A stretch of 64,000 bases of DNA from positions 206,245-270,244 of the forward strand of contig JASBTI010000016.1 of NCBI GenBank assembly GCA_030148505.1, given 5' to 3'. Every line of letters begins with the position of its first letter. Position 1 is the stretch's first letter. A program made the position numbers and the translations under genes. This stretch comes from Rhodanobacter sp. GTDB lineage: Bacteria; Pseudomonadota; Gammaproteobacteria; Xanthomonadales; Rhodanobacteraceae. The notes beneath the pieces are model-generated. The model had not been told where the DNA came from and did no database searches. It saw only the letters and a list, made by a program, of their open reading frames with translations. Positions 18,452 through 27,127 of this stretch are shown here, one piece after another.

Positions 18452-18694
18452 TTAGAAGGGGACTCGGCGCGATAAAGCCGGTTGAGCGCACAGATATAGA
18501 GCGCCATGTGAATCGCATTGCACCAATAACGGGCGGCTAGACGGCTGGTCGGGAAGGCTTCGGCGCGCCGCGCCGTCTGCCCGCTCACGGGGACACGAAG
18601 GCGATTCTTGCCGCAGGGGTTGGCGTCGAGCGAGTTTCCCCTGGCGAACCGCGCCGCTTCCGGGTGGGTTTTGCGAAGAGGCCTGAGGAGGACG

Positions 18695-18763
18695 ATGATG
18701 GGCGGGAATTGGAACGCTAGCAGCTGGGCAGCGACAGCTGGCGTGCAAACCCCAACCGACTGA
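18695..18763 (+). CDS. possible 22-residue peptide upstream of cytochrome c
   Basis: ATGATG directly follows a strong GAGGAGGAC ribosome site. The frame (starting MMGGNWNASS, tryptophans at positions 6 and 11, ending TPTD) stops at 18763, 26 bp before the cytochrome ATG. I recognise no family. It could be a leader peptide or a small secreted or modified peptide, or chance. Only the ribosome site and position support it. Confidence 0.35.
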   Translation: MMGGNWNASSWAATAGVQTPTD

Positions 18764-18789
18764 GCACCCCCATCAAAGGAGAAGCTGAC

Positions 18790-19251
18790 ATGCCACGATC
18801 ATCTACTGCGTTGAGTACGCCCCGGCACCAAGGATTCCTGCTTGGCAGCATGTTGCTCGTCGCCTTCGGCGGATGGGGCGTGTGTCTGCCCGCGCAGGCT
18901 GCAGCCAGCAGCCCGATGGCCAAGGCGATCGCGACCGGCAAGCAGACTTTCATGCACGACACTTTCGGCGGCAGTGGCAAAACTTGCTCATCCTGCCATA
19001 CCGATGCGGGCCAGGGTCCGACGGTGACTCCGAACGGTGGTCGTTTCCCGAGCCTGGATGCTGCCGCGACGCACTTTCCGCGTTACAACGCCCGTGCCGG
19101 CAAGGTCATTACCTTGCAGGATCAGGTCCGCGCCTGCGTGACCGGCGCCTTGGGCGGCAAGCCACCCGCAGCCGACAGCGTCACCATGACCGACTTGGTC
19201 AGTTATCTGACATCGCTGTCGCAGGGCAAGCCCATGGCGATGGGTGAGTAG
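18790..19251 (+). CDS. secreted monohaem c-type cytochrome
   Basis: 153 residues with a cleavable signal peptide: a basic start, hydrophobic core GFLLGSMLLVAFGGWGV, then cleavage near AQA-AA at about residue 38. One haem site, CSSCH, lies at about 67-71. The C-terminal part (QDQVRACVTGALGGKPP, then MTDLVSYLTSLSQG) resembles the SoxA/TsdA-type cytochrome domains, in which the distal axial ligand can be a cysteine; Met and Cys candidates are both present here. It is exported to the periplasm and transfers electrons; the partner is unknown. AAAGGAGA precedes the ATG. A strong hairpin follows the gene. Confidence 0.85.
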   Translation: MPRSSTALSTPRHQGFLLGSMLLVAFGGWGVCLPAQAAASSPMAKAIATGKQTFMHDTFGGSGKTCSSCHTDAGQGPTVTPNGGRFPSLDAAATHFPRYNARAGKVITLQDQVRACVTGALGGKPPAADSVTMTDLVSYLTSLSQGKPMAMGE

Positions 19252-19263
19252 GAACGCCGCATT

Positions 19264-19292
19264 CGTCATGGCCGGCGAAACCGGTCATGACG
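19264..19292. terminator. 12-bp hairpin after the cytochrome gene
   Basis: CGTCATGGCCGG and CCGGTCATGACG (one G-U) enclose a CGAAA loop, followed by CGCTTTACC. It sits 12 bp after the cytochrome stop. The T-run is weak, so termination is probable but not certain. Confidence 0.55.
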
Positions 19293-19303
19293 CGCTTTAC
19301 CGT

Positions 19304-19321
19304 GGCCGACCGTGGTCGGCC
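19304..19321. terminator. 8-bp palindrome between convergent genes
   Basis: GGCCGACC / GGTCGGCC around two bases, 16 bp past the end of the leftward EthD gene. Position suggests a second terminator stem between convergent genes. No clear T-tract. Confidence 0.4.
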
Positions 19322-19337
19322 CAGTATGGCCCTCGAA

Positions 19338-19658
19338 TCAGGCGTGACCGACCACTACTTCACTGATCTGCAGGGTGGGTACCAAGTCGGTGTAATTGGG
19401 TATGTCATCCATGATCTCCTTGGCATGCGGCGCGAAAGCTGTCTGGAACGCCTCGACCGAGTCACAGAAAATGTGGCACATGCCGATGTAGGTCGCCGCG
19501 TCACCCGGCGCACCGCCAGCCAGCCCTCTGTCGACGGTGTAGTACAGACACGCATCGCCCATGCGTTGCTTGAGCAGCGGCATGTGCTTGTCACGGTAGT
19601 ACGCATGGTCGAAGCGTGCGCCTGGGGTATTCGCGTACATCACACTGACCTTGATCAT
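19338..19658 (-). CDS. EthD-domain protein
   Basis: 106 residues, the usual size of single-domain EthD proteins (dimeric alpha+beta barrel fold). The N-terminal MIKVSVMYANTPGARFDHAYYRDKHMPLLKQRMG carries the family's YY-x-x-KHMPL core. Members are small cytoplasmic proteins, first known from ethyl tert-butyl ether degradation; biochemical roles are mostly undefined. Faces the cytochrome gene; the next leftward gene is 123 bp upstream. Confidence 0.9.
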   Translation of the reverse strand: MIKVSVMYANTPGARFDHAYYRDKHMPLLKQRMGDACLYYTVDRGLAGGAPGDAATYIGMCHIFCDSVEAFQTAFAPHAKEIMDDIPNYTDLVPTLQISEVVVGHA

Positions 19659-19781
19659 CGTGGATCTCCCACGCCCGGACGCGAGGCCCGGAAAATCGTG
19701 ATGGCGGTGAACTGGCCAGCCGGAAAACGCGTCGTGGCATGACCATCCTGTGAGGGATGAGCTTTGCGCGGAGCATCGGCC

Positions 19782-19952
19782 TTACCGTGTTGTAACCGAT
19801 GCTTTTGCTGGCTTGCGATGGAACAGCCGGAACCAGAAGGTGGCTTCGGCGAGGAGGCCAAACCCTGCAAAAACCGCCATCCCGCTGGCCATGCCGACGG
19901 CGTAGACGCCCAAGGCTACCAACAGACAGCCCAGCGTAATCAGATGCCTCAT
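19782..19952 (-). CDS. small membrane protein, unknown function
   Basis: 56 residues starting MRHLITLGCLLVALG. Two hydrophobic stretches (about 3-21 and 23-40) end in a basic tail (FHRKPAKASVTTR), so it is probably a two-helix inner-membrane protein. No family recognised. A longer frame starting at 20054 exists, but its first 34 residues look non-coding. Upstream of EthD on the same strand. Confidence 0.55.
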   Translation of the reverse strand: MRHLITLGCLLVALGVYAVGMASGMAVFAGFGLLAEATFWFRLFHRKPAKASVTTR

Positions 19953-20147
19953 GGTACGGCTCCGTGGAAACCGGTGTGCTGAAATTCCAGGTGAGGCTGC
20001 TGTGGGCAGTCTCGGCAACGCTTCGATGCTCTCCCTCTGACCATGCGCCGTCAAGCGCGGGATAGCCTCGCCAATTCCCGGCGGCCCGGATGTTGCTGCC
20101 TGTCCCCGCCTCCCCAGGTTGCGCGGTGCGGCTTCCGTGAAAACAAC

Positions 20148-20852
20148 TCAACCGAGACGCAGCAGCTTGCGGACTGCCGGCAGATTGCGGCGGCTGACTT
20201 CGGGGGTGCTTTCGGTGCCGTCGAGGCGGGCCAGTACGCGTCCGTCGTCGAGCGTCTTCAAGCCGAGCACACGGGATGGCGGAGCCAGGCAGTTGCGATG
20301 CAGGCGGATCCACTGGTCGGGATAGGTCTCCTCCAACTGTCGCAGGGATTCCTCGATCAATAGCTCGCCACCGACATGCTGCACCAGAACGTATTTTTCC
20401 TCGGCCAGCAGGCAGATCACCTCAGTCAAGGCAATACGGATCGCTTCGCCGCGCAATCGCCCATATAGCCACGCTGCCGTTTCACGCGGCGTATCGTCCA
20501 GTCGCCGCTGGGCGCGTTGCAGCGCATCGCGCAGACGTTCCAGGCGCACCGGTTTGAGCAGGTAGTCGACCGCGCCGAGCTCAAAAGCCTCCACCGCGTG
20601 ACCTTCGTAGGCGGTGCAGAAAACCACCTGCGGCCGTGTCCTGTCGGCCAATCGTGCCGCCAGGCTGGTGCCGTCGAGGCCAGGCATGTTGATATCCAGC
20701 AGCAGCAGCTCGGGGTTCAGCGTGTTGATCGCCACCAGGGCGGCTTCGCCGTCGCCGATGCTGCCAACGACTTCGATGCCGTCACAGTCTTCCAGCAACG
20801 CTGCTAGCCGCGCTCTTGCCAGGGGCTCGTCGTCGACAATCAATACGCGCAT
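20148..20852 (-). CDS. LytTR-family response regulator (AlgR-like)
   Basis: 234 residues. The receiver domain (1-~120) has LIVDDEPLARARL, the phospho-acceptor in LLLDINMPGLDG, and CTAYEGHAVEAFELGAVDYLLKPV. The LytTR DNA-binding domain (~135-234) has IRIALTEVICLLAEEKYVLV, RQLEETYPDQWIRLHRNCLA and VSRRNLPAVRKLL. Its ATG overlaps the sensor stop by one base (TGATG), so the pair is coupled. In pseudomonads the related AlgZ/AlgR pair controls alginate, twitching and virulence; here the target genes are unknown. Confidence 0.93.
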   Translation of the reverse strand: MRVLIVDDEPLARARLAALLEDCDGIEVVGSIGDGEAALVAINTLNPELLLLDINMPGLDGTSLAARLADRTRPQVVFCTAYEGHAVEAFELGAVDYLLKPVRLERLRDALQRAQRRLDDTPRETAAWLYGRLRGEAIRIALTEVICLLAEEKYVLVQHVGGELLIEESLRQLEETYPDQWIRLHRNCLAPPSRVLGLKTLDDGRVLARLDGTESTPEVSRRNLPAVRKLLRLG

Positions 20853-21901
20853 CAGGCGGATGCCCCGGGCAGATAAAGCCTTACCACGAAACGGTCGTCC
20901 TGGGGCCCTGCCTCGACAGTCGCCTTGGGCCCATAGCGGTAGACCACACGCTGACGCACATTGTCCAGGCCATGACCGGTACCGCCCAGAGCAGGGGTAA
21001 CGGGGAGCGGGTTGACGATCTCGATGCGGATGCCGCCGCCATCGGCGTCAACACGTATGCTGATTTCGCCACCCGCGCGCAACGGCTGGATGCCATGGCG
21101 TACGGCGTTCTCGACCAGCGGTTGCAGCAGCAGCCGGGGCAACGGGAAATCCTCCGGCAACGCGCACAGGTCCCGCTGCACGCGGAGGCGTTCGCCCAGC
21201 CGCAACTGCTCGATGGCCAGGTAGCGCTCGACCAGCGCCAGTTCTTCGGCCAGCGTGCCGTCGCCGGTGTCGTGCTGGCCCAGCGCGGCACGAAACAGTT
21301 CGGATAGATCTTCAACCGTGCGCTCCGCGGCGGTGGGGTCGACCCGGATCAGCGCGGCCACGGTATTCATGCTGTTGAACAGAAAATGCGGGCGGATCCG
21401 TGCCTGCAATGCTTCGACCTGGGCACGGGCGACCGCGGAAAGGCGCATCTGCCACTGCGTCAGCACGTAGAAATAGCGCAGCATAGCCGCGCCGAGGAGG
21501 GCCGCGATGATCACGTTGTCGCGTACAAAACCCAGCATGCTGGTATCGATCAACTGCATTTTCAGCGCCACGTCGAACCAGCGCGCCAGCGCACTGGCGA
21601 CGGCGACGATCAGCACGATCAGCAACCACACGCCGACATACGGCAGGTGCGCCGGCAGGCGCTGCAGCCGCGGGCGCAGCTTGCATGCACTGACCGCGAT
21701 CACCAGGATCAACCAGGTTACGAACAGCATGCTGACGCTGTAGGCGGGCCAGTCATGGGTGCTGTCGCGCGCCAGCCACATCACCGTAGTCGTCAGTGCG
21801 CCGATCATGAACAGTGCGAATAGCTCCGGCAACCGGCAGAAATCCGGCAGCGGACTGCGTTCGGTGCGGCGCGAGCCGCGGGCGGCAGAAGGGACGCGCA
21901 T
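20852..21901 (-). CDS. LytS/AlgZ(FimS)-type sensor histidine kinase
   Basis: 349 residues. The N-terminal third is membrane-embedded with about four helices (LFALFMIGALTTTVMWLA, YSVSMLFVTWLILVIAVSA, VGVWLLIVLIVAVASALA, IIAALLGAAMLRYFYVL). The His_kinase domain follows with the phospho-histidine in ARIRPHFLFNSMNTVAALI, then an ATPase part with LLQPLVENAVRHGIQPL and GTGHGLDNVRQRV. It is of the unorthodox LytS class paired with LytTR regulators. No periplasmic sensor domain, so it probably senses the membrane or an interacting protein. Overlaps the regulator gene. Confidence 0.92.
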   Translation of the reverse strand: MRVPSAARGSRRTERSPLPDFCRLPELFALFMIGALTTTVMWLARDSTHDWPAYSVSMLFVTWLILVIAVSACKLRPRLQRLPAHLPYVGVWLLIVLIVAVASALARWFDVALKMQLIDTSMLGFVRDNVIIAALLGAAMLRYFYVLTQWQMRLSAVARAQVEALQARIRPHFLFNSMNTVAALIRVDPTAAERTVEDLSELFRAALGQHDTGDGTLAEELALVERYLAIEQLRLGERLRVQRDLCALPEDFPLPRLLLQPLVENAVRHGIQPLRAGGEISIRVDADGGGIRIEIVNPLPVTPALGGTGHGLDNVRQRVVYRYGPKATVEAGPQDDRFVVRLYLPGASA

Positions 21902-21932
21902 AAGACTAAGTATGCCGCATGCGCGAGCGGGA

Positions 21933-22610
21933 TCAGGAGGGCATGAACGGTTTCAACCGTTGACCAAGCCAGCCACGCAGTGCGGCGATCTCCTCGGCGC
22001 AGACGGCGTGTGCCATCGGATAGGTATGCCAGTCCACCGCATAACCCAGCGATTGCAGAAGCTCGCGTGATTCCATACCGCGCTGCAGCGCCACCACCGG
22101 ATCCGCGGTGCCATGGCCCCAAAAGATGGGCGTAGTGGCATTCGCCGTGCTGCGCTCGCTGGCGAGCGTGGCCGGCAAGGGCAGGTAGGTCGACAGTGCC
22201 ACGATGCCAGCCAGTTTATCGGCGTGGCGCAGGCCGCCGGCCAGCGCGATCGCGCCGCCTTGGGAGAAGCCGGCCAGCACGATTCGCTCGCTGGGCACGC
22301 CGCGGCTGTGCTCGCGGGCGATCAAGGTCTCCAGCTCGCCGATCGAGGCGCGCATGCCGACTTCGTCCTGCCGCGCATTGAGGTCGAACGCGGCGATGTC
22401 GTACCAGGCGCGCATCGACATGCCATTGTTGATGGTTACCGGCCGCACCGGTGCGTGGGGAAACACGAAGCGCAAGGGTGGCCATGCCTGGTCCACCAAT
22501 TCCGGCACGATCGGTGCGAAATCGTGGCCATCGGCGCCCAACCCATGCAGCCAGATGATGCTGCAAACAGGGTGAGTGGCGGTTTCGTGTTCGATGGCGG
22601 GAAGGGTCAT
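21933..22610 (-). CDS. phospholipase/carboxylesterase-family alpha/beta hydrolase
   Basis: 225 residues from MTLPAIEHETATHP; an upstream ATG at 22700 would overlap the peptidase gene. It is an EstB/YpfH-type esterase: IIWLHGLGADGHDFAPIVPEL at the oxyanion region, nucleophile in GFSQGGAIAL (about residue 115), catalytic Asp in GTADPVVALQRG and His in YPMAHAVCAEE. It hydrolyses small acyl esters. No signal peptide, so cytoplasmic. Lies 53 bp downstream of the S9 peptidase on the same strand. Confidence 0.93.
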   Translation of the reverse strand: MTLPAIEHETATHPVCSIIWLHGLGADGHDFAPIVPELVDQAWPPLRFVFPHAPVRPVTINNGMSMRAWYDIAAFDLNARQDEVGMRASIGELETLIAREHSRGVPSERIVLAGFSQGGAIALAGGLRHADKLAGIVALSTYLPLPATLASERSTANATTPIFWGHGTADPVVALQRGMESRELLQSLGYAVDWHTYPMAHAVCAEEIAALRGWLGQRLKPFMPS

Positions 22611-22662
22611 GCGCGGGGTCCGTTGTGGGTGAGAGGGTGGTGCTCCTGACGTGGCAGCTTGC

Positions 22663-24837
22663 TCATTCCGTGGCGTCCGGCAGGCCCAGCTCGTGAGCAA
22701 AGAAAGTCAGCATGATGGCGGTATTGCCGACGCGCTGACTGAAGGGGGCGCCGATGCCGTGACCCGCGTTCATCCGTGTCAGCAGCAGGATCGGTCGCGT
22801 TGACGAGGTCGCGTTTTGCAGGGCCGCGGCGAACTTGCGTGATTGCCACGGCGCCACCCGCGGGTCGTTGGCGCCGGTGGTCATCAGCACCGCCGGGTAG
22901 GCGGTGCGCGGTTTCACGTTCTGCAGCGGCGAGTAGGCCAGGGTCGCTTTGAATTGCGCCGGATCGCCAACGCTGCCGTATTCGCTCACATTGTAGGCAC
23001 CGTTGTCGAAGTGGGTCTCGTGGCGAATCATGTCGTAGATGCCGACCATCGATACCACCGCGCGGTAATCCCCGGGATGCTGCACCAGCGAGGCGCCCAT
23101 CAGCAGGCCACCGTTGCTGCCGCCGAGGATGCCTAGGTGCGCGCGGTCGGTCCAGCGACTGCGGAACAGCGCCAGGGTAGCGGCGTGGAAATCGTCGAAC
23201 ACCGTCTGCTTGTGCAACTTCTGGCCTTGCGCATGCCACACCTCGCCATCCTCGTTGCCACCGCGAATGTTGGCGAAGGCAAGTACGCCGCCCCGCTCCA
23301 ACCAGGCCAGCTCGGCGCCGACGAAGTGGGGGCGGATCGGAATGTCGAAGCCGCCGTAGCTGTACAGAATGGTCGGCTGCCGACCGTCGCGGGTAACACC
23401 ACGCAGTGACAGCACGGTCACCGGAATCCGCGTGCCGTCCTTCGACACGCCGTTGAGCCGGTGCGTTTCGATACCCGAATAGTCGGCGGCCGGCTGCACC
23501 TGGAACACGGTTTTCAGCACGCCCGATCGTGCGTCGTACGCGGCCCAGCGCGAGGGATTCGTCCAGCCGCTGTAGCCGATAAGCGCGTGAGGCGATCCTT
23601 GCTCGGAGGCGATGCCGGTTATCGCGATGCCCCTGGCCGGCAGCGGCAACCGGCGCACGAATTGGGCACGCGCCAGCCTGGGTGAGGCACGGTATTGGTC
23701 CACCCACCAGTCCGGGCCCCAGCTGCGCACCACCAGGAAACCATTGGCGATCGGGGCGATCCTTTGCACGGCCCCCCGTTGCTGCGCAAGCAGGGTTCGC
23801 GCGACACCATCGGCGCCGATGCGCAGCAGCTTGCCCTGTGGCGCACCGGCAAAACTGACCACGACGAGCTGCTGGCCGACCCATGCGGCGCTGCGCACGT
23901 TGGCATCGTGGCCGATCATCTTTTTCCATTGCGTGCCATCGCGCAGATAGAGCTCGGCCGGCCCGCCATCGCCGATATTGGCCAGCACGGCAAGCCGATG
24001 CGCGCCGGCTGAGCTGAGCAGGCGATACTCGGCCACCCGCGAATAGTGCTGGCCAAAGACTGCCCGGTCCGCCGTCGCCGCGTGTCCCAGGACGTGGTGC
24101 ACCAAGGTGGCGTTGAATGGCTGCACGGATTCGCCAGGGGGCGGCGGCGCAAAGCGCGCATAGGTGAAGCCTTGTTCATCGGCGTCCCAGGCCAGCGCCG
24201 GCGGGGTGGTACCGCCCCCGGCCCACGGCAAGGTATCGGGCAGCAACGTGCCGCTGGCCACATCGAGGACGTGGATGGTGGTCAGCTCGCTGCCGCCCTC
24301 GGCCGTGCCGTAGGCCAGGTAGCGGCCGTGAGGCGATGGCCAGTAGGCGGTAATCGCGGTGTTGCCCTGCTCGGCATCCAGATCCACCAGCACCCGTGGC
24401 TTGCCGTTGGGCCACGCCTGCGCCATCAGCTGCGGTTGCGGTTGTGGCGGGGTTTCTTGCAGGTAGAACAAGGTGCCGCCGGCTAGCCGTGGCGAAGAGC
24501 GCGTCGTCGACGTGATGGCCAGTTGCCGCACGCGGGCAGCGATTGTGGTGCCTTCCGGGATCGCCGCCAGCACGCTTTCCGTGTAGGTGTTTTGCGCATT
24601 GATCCATTGCTGTACCGCCGGATTGTGCGCATTTTCCAGCCAGCGATAAGGGTCGCTCACGGTAATCCCGTGAAGGCGACTGGATGCCGCATGTTTCGGT
24701 GTGGCTGGTGGAAGCGTGCGCGCCGGACCGATCAGCGACACCTCCGGTTTGGTCCCGTTCTGCTGAGGCAGTAATTGGCTTGCGTGTCCGGCCCATGAAG
24801 CCAGTAGCACGATGGCAAGAACAAGCAGACTGCGCAT
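22663..24837 (-). CDS. secreted prolyl oligopeptidase family (S9) serine peptidase
   Basis: 724 residues from ATG 24837, chosen because it opens a clean signal peptide (MRSLLVLAIVLLASWAGHA); an ATG at 24918 would bury it. After cleavage the mature start resembles prolyl endopeptidases (HGITVSDPYRWLENAHNPAVQQWI). A seven-bladed propeller follows, then the alpha/beta hydrolase domain: nucleophile in GGSNGGLLMGASL (about residue 572), Asp in GANDPRVAPWQSRKFAA, His in NAGHGIGAPFSQR. It is predicted to cleave proline-containing peptides in the periplasm or outside the cell. Confidence 0.93.
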   Translation of the reverse strand: MRSLLVLAIVLLASWAGHASQLLPQQNGTKPEVSLIGPARTLPPATPKHAASSRLHGITVSDPYRWLENAHNPAVQQWINAQNTYTESVLAAIPEGTTIAARVRQLAITSTTRSSPRLAGGTLFYLQETPPQPQPQLMAQAWPNGKPRVLVDLDAEQGNTAITAYWPSPHGRYLAYGTAEGGSELTTIHVLDVASGTLLPDTLPWAGGGTTPPALAWDADEQGFTYARFAPPPPGESVQPFNATLVHHVLGHAATADRAVFGQHYSRVAEYRLLSSAGAHRLAVLANIGDGGPAELYLRDGTQWKKMIGHDANVRSAAWVGQQLVVVSFAGAPQGKLLRIGADGVARTLLAQQRGAVQRIAPIANGFLVVRSWGPDWWVDQYRASPRLARAQFVRRLPLPARGIAITGIASEQGSPHALIGYSGWTNPSRWAAYDARSGVLKTVFQVQPAADYSGIETHRLNGVSKDGTRIPVTVLSLRGVTRDGRQPTILYSYGGFDIPIRPHFVGAELAWLERGGVLAFANIRGGNEDGEVWHAQGQKLHKQTVFDDFHAATLALFRSRWTDRAHLGILGGSNGGLLMGASLVQHPGDYRAVVSMVGIYDMIRHETHFDNGAYNVSEYGSVGDPAQFKATLAYSPLQNVKPRTAYPAVLMTTGANDPRVAPWQSRKFAAALQNATSSTRPILLLTRMNAGHGIGAPFSQRVGNTAIMLTFFAHELGLPDATE

Positions 24838-24998
24838 GACCGACCGTCCGGTAATCAATCGAAGCTGCAGGGTAACCCCCGCGCGTGTCGCGTGCATCCG
24901 CCGATCGCGGTCCCTCATCGCTGGCTGCCCTGGTGTGAAACGGCCGGGAAAGAAAACCCGCGCAGGATATTCGATTGGACGTATCGATATGCTGCACC

Positions 24999-26123
24999 AT
25001 GACCGCCATGCCTGACTTTCCCCACCTCTGGTCTTATCTGATTGCTTGGCTCAGCGACCACGCGGTGGTCCCACTGCTGGCCTTGCTGCACGTCAACGGT
25101 CTGGCCGGCGACCCGCGGCAAATTGCCGAGGCGCTGCTGATTGCAGCCGTGCAGGTGTCGATCATCGGCCTCGTCTTCCGCCCGCTGGAAAGCTGGGTGC
25201 CAGCCGAGCACTGGAGCGATCGTCGGCTGACCCGGGTCGATCGCAACTACACGTTACTGATGCTGCTCGGCATCTTTCCGCTGTTCACCTATCTGGTGCT
25301 CACCCCATTCAGCCACCTGTTTGGCGGTACCGATGCGAACACCAGCAGCAGTTCGCCGCTGGCGATCAGCCATCTGATCCCGTGGTTCAACCATCACCCG
25401 CTGCTGCTGTTCCTGTTCTATTACGTGATCTACGATTTCGTCTACTACTGGATGCATCGCACCCAGCATGCAATCCCATGGTGGTGGGCGTTGCACAGCA
25501 TGCATCACAGCCAGCGCCAGATGAGTTGCTGGACCAACGACCGTGGCAGCTTGGTGGACGGCTTCATCCAGTCGATGATCCTGGCCGTGGTCGGTCTGGT
25601 GATAGGGGTGCAGCCGGACGAGTTCGCCTGGTTGATGCTGCTCGGAGAGTTGGCGCAGAATTTTTCGCATGCCAACGTGCGAATCGGGTTCGGCCGGGCG
25701 TTCGAGCGGGTGTTTGTCGATCCCAAGTTTCACCGCCTGCATCACATGCTGGTCGATCCGCAGCGGCCGAGCCTGCACAACTGCAACTACGGGCAAGTGT
25801 TTACGGTGTGGGACGTGTTGTTCGGCACCGCGTTGTACGGCGAGGCGCCAAGACCCACCGGCGTAGGTGATCCGATCGTCGATGCCGACAACAACTACGG
25901 CCTGATTGGCCTGCATTGGGCGGCGCTGAAGCGCTTCTGGGGCGCGGTCTGGTGTCGGGCCGGCTGGATCCCGGGCGAGGTGGCGTTTGGCGAGGACTAC
26001 CGGCCGGTTCCGGTCAGCCAGCTTGACCTGCATACGTTCGTCCACGCCGCCCCGATGGACACGGCTGCCGAGGCGGCCCCGCCTCCAGTCCATGCCGCCT
26101 CGGGGGAAGAGGTGCCGGGTTGA
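24999..26123 (+). CDS. sterol desaturase / fatty acid hydroxylase superfamily membrane protein
   Basis: 374 residues from ATG 24999 (a second ATG is at 25008; the frame also opens at an upstream TTG). It is an integral membrane di-iron enzyme with the three histidine boxes: HRTQH, HSMHHSQRQM and FHRLHHM, separated by hydrophobic helices (LLLFLFYYVIYDFVYYWM, SMILAVVGLVIGV). Family members hydroxylate or desaturate lipids, carotenoids or sterols; the substrate is not evident. The C-terminal ~25 residues are alanine/proline-rich. Divergent from the S9 peptidase. Confidence 0.88.
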   Translation: MTAMPDFPHLWSYLIAWLSDHAVVPLLALLHVNGLAGDPRQIAEALLIAAVQVSIIGLVFRPLESWVPAEHWSDRRLTRVDRNYTLLMLLGIFPLFTYLVLTPFSHLFGGTDANTSSSSPLAISHLIPWFNHHPLLLFLFYYVIYDFVYYWMHRTQHAIPWWWALHSMHHSQRQMSCWTNDRGSLVDGFIQSMILAVVGLVIGVQPDEFAWLMLLGELAQNFSHANVRIGFGRAFERVFVDPKFHRLHHMLVDPQRPSLHNCNYGQVFTVWDVLFGTALYGEAPRPTGVGDPIVDADNNYGLIGLHWAALKRFWGAVWCRAGWIPGEVAFGEDYRPVPVSQLDLHTFVHAAPMDTAAEAAPPPVHAASGEEVPG

Positions 26124-26161
26124 TGCGTTGAGGGGTGAACCGCGGCCCCCGGGCGGCGCGA

Positions 26162-27127
26162 CTACCAGGGCAGCGCCCGTAGGTCGACGTTGCCGCCGGT
26201 AAGCACGACCCCGACCCGCCGACCGGCGAACTGCGCGGGCTTTTTCAACAGCGCCGCCATAACCGTAGCGCTGGAGACTTCCACCACCATTTTCAGCTCG
26301 GACCAGAGCAATTGCATCGCCGCAATCGCTTCGCGGTCGCTGACGGTAATGACTTGCACATGATGCTGGCGCAAGGCGTCGAAGTTGGACGCACCAATCA
26401 ACGCGCGCAATCCATCGCACAGCGTGTCGGGTACCATCGAGTGGAGGCGTGCACCCTGCGCCAGCGATTGCGCCGCATCGTCGGCGCCTTGCGGTTCGGC
26501 ACCGAACAACATCAGCGCCGGGTTGAGTGCATGCGCCACGATGGCTGTGCCACTGGCCAATCCACCGCCACCGATCGGGGTGATCAAGCTGTCCAGCCCT
26601 TCGGCCTGGCGCAGCAGTTCGAGCGCAACTGTGCCCTGACCGGCCATCACCTCGGTGTTGGCATACGGGTGAATCAGTACCGCGCCGGTACGCTGCTGCA
26701 CCTCGGCGGCAGTCTGTTCGCGTGCCGCCTGGGTGGGGGCGCAGCGATGCAGAATCGCACCTGCATGCTGGATCGCCGCGACCTTTGCCTGCACGGCTCC
26801 CTCAGGAATCACCACGTGAGCGCTGATTCCGCGGGTGGCGGCGGCCAGCGCCAGGGCATTGCCGTGGTTGCCGGAGGAATGCGTAACCACGCCGTTTGCG
26901 GCCTGCGCCTCGCTCAACGCCCATACCGCATTGCAGGCCCCGCGAAACTTGAAGGCGCCTCCGCGCTGCAGGTTTTCGCATTTGAAGTGCAGCTCGGCGC
27001 CGCTCAGCGCGTCCAGCGTTGCACTGCGCAATACCGGTGTCACCTGGGCGTGCGGCGCGATGCGTGCGGCAGCATCGCGAATTTGTCCGATGGCTGGCAG
27101 CGCAGCATCGTTCTCCGGCAGCTTCAT
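26162..27127 (-). CDS. threonine/serine dehydratase-like PLP enzyme
   Basis: 321 residues, fold type II PLP enzyme. PLP lysine in GGAFKFRGACNAV, asparagine loop SSGNHGNALALAA, and the phosphate-binding glycine loop PIGGGGLASGTA. It lacks the C-terminal ACT regulatory domain of biosynthetic IlvA, so it is of the catabolic dehydratase/serine-racemase type (threonine to 2-oxobutanoate, or serine to pyruvate). The start overlaps the epimerase stop by four bases, so the two form an operon. Confidence 0.9.
   Translation of the reverse strand: MKLPENDAALPAIGQIRDAAARIAPHAQVTPVLRSATLDALSGAELHFKCENLQRGGAFKFRGACNAVWALSEAQAANGVVTHSSGNHGNALALAAATRGISAHVVIPEGAVQAKVAAIQHAGAILHRCAPTQAAREQTAAEVQQRTGAVLIHPYANTEVMAGQGTVALELLRQAEGLDSLITPIGGGGLASGTAIVAHALNPALMLFGAEPQGADDAAQSLAQGARLHSMVPDTLCDGLRALIGASNFDALRQHHVQVITVSDREAIAAMQLLWSELKMVVEVSSATVMAALLKKPAQFAGRRVGVVLTGGNVDLRALPW

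Larger units (their letters stand above)
18318..18694. other. divergent regulatory region upstream of the nitrate operon
   Basis: About 380 bp between the transporter start and the small ORF/cytochrome genes. Apart from the two stems noted, it holds a TTGCACCAAT at about 18518-18527 that matches one half of an NtrC-type site but lacks the second half. Promoter hexamers are not convincing. Confidence 0.35.

Noticed and set aside
18480..18540. Sigma-54 promoter and full NtrC site upstream of the nitrate operon
   Set aside because: GG and GC elements are not at the required spacing, and only half of an NtrC palindrome is present.
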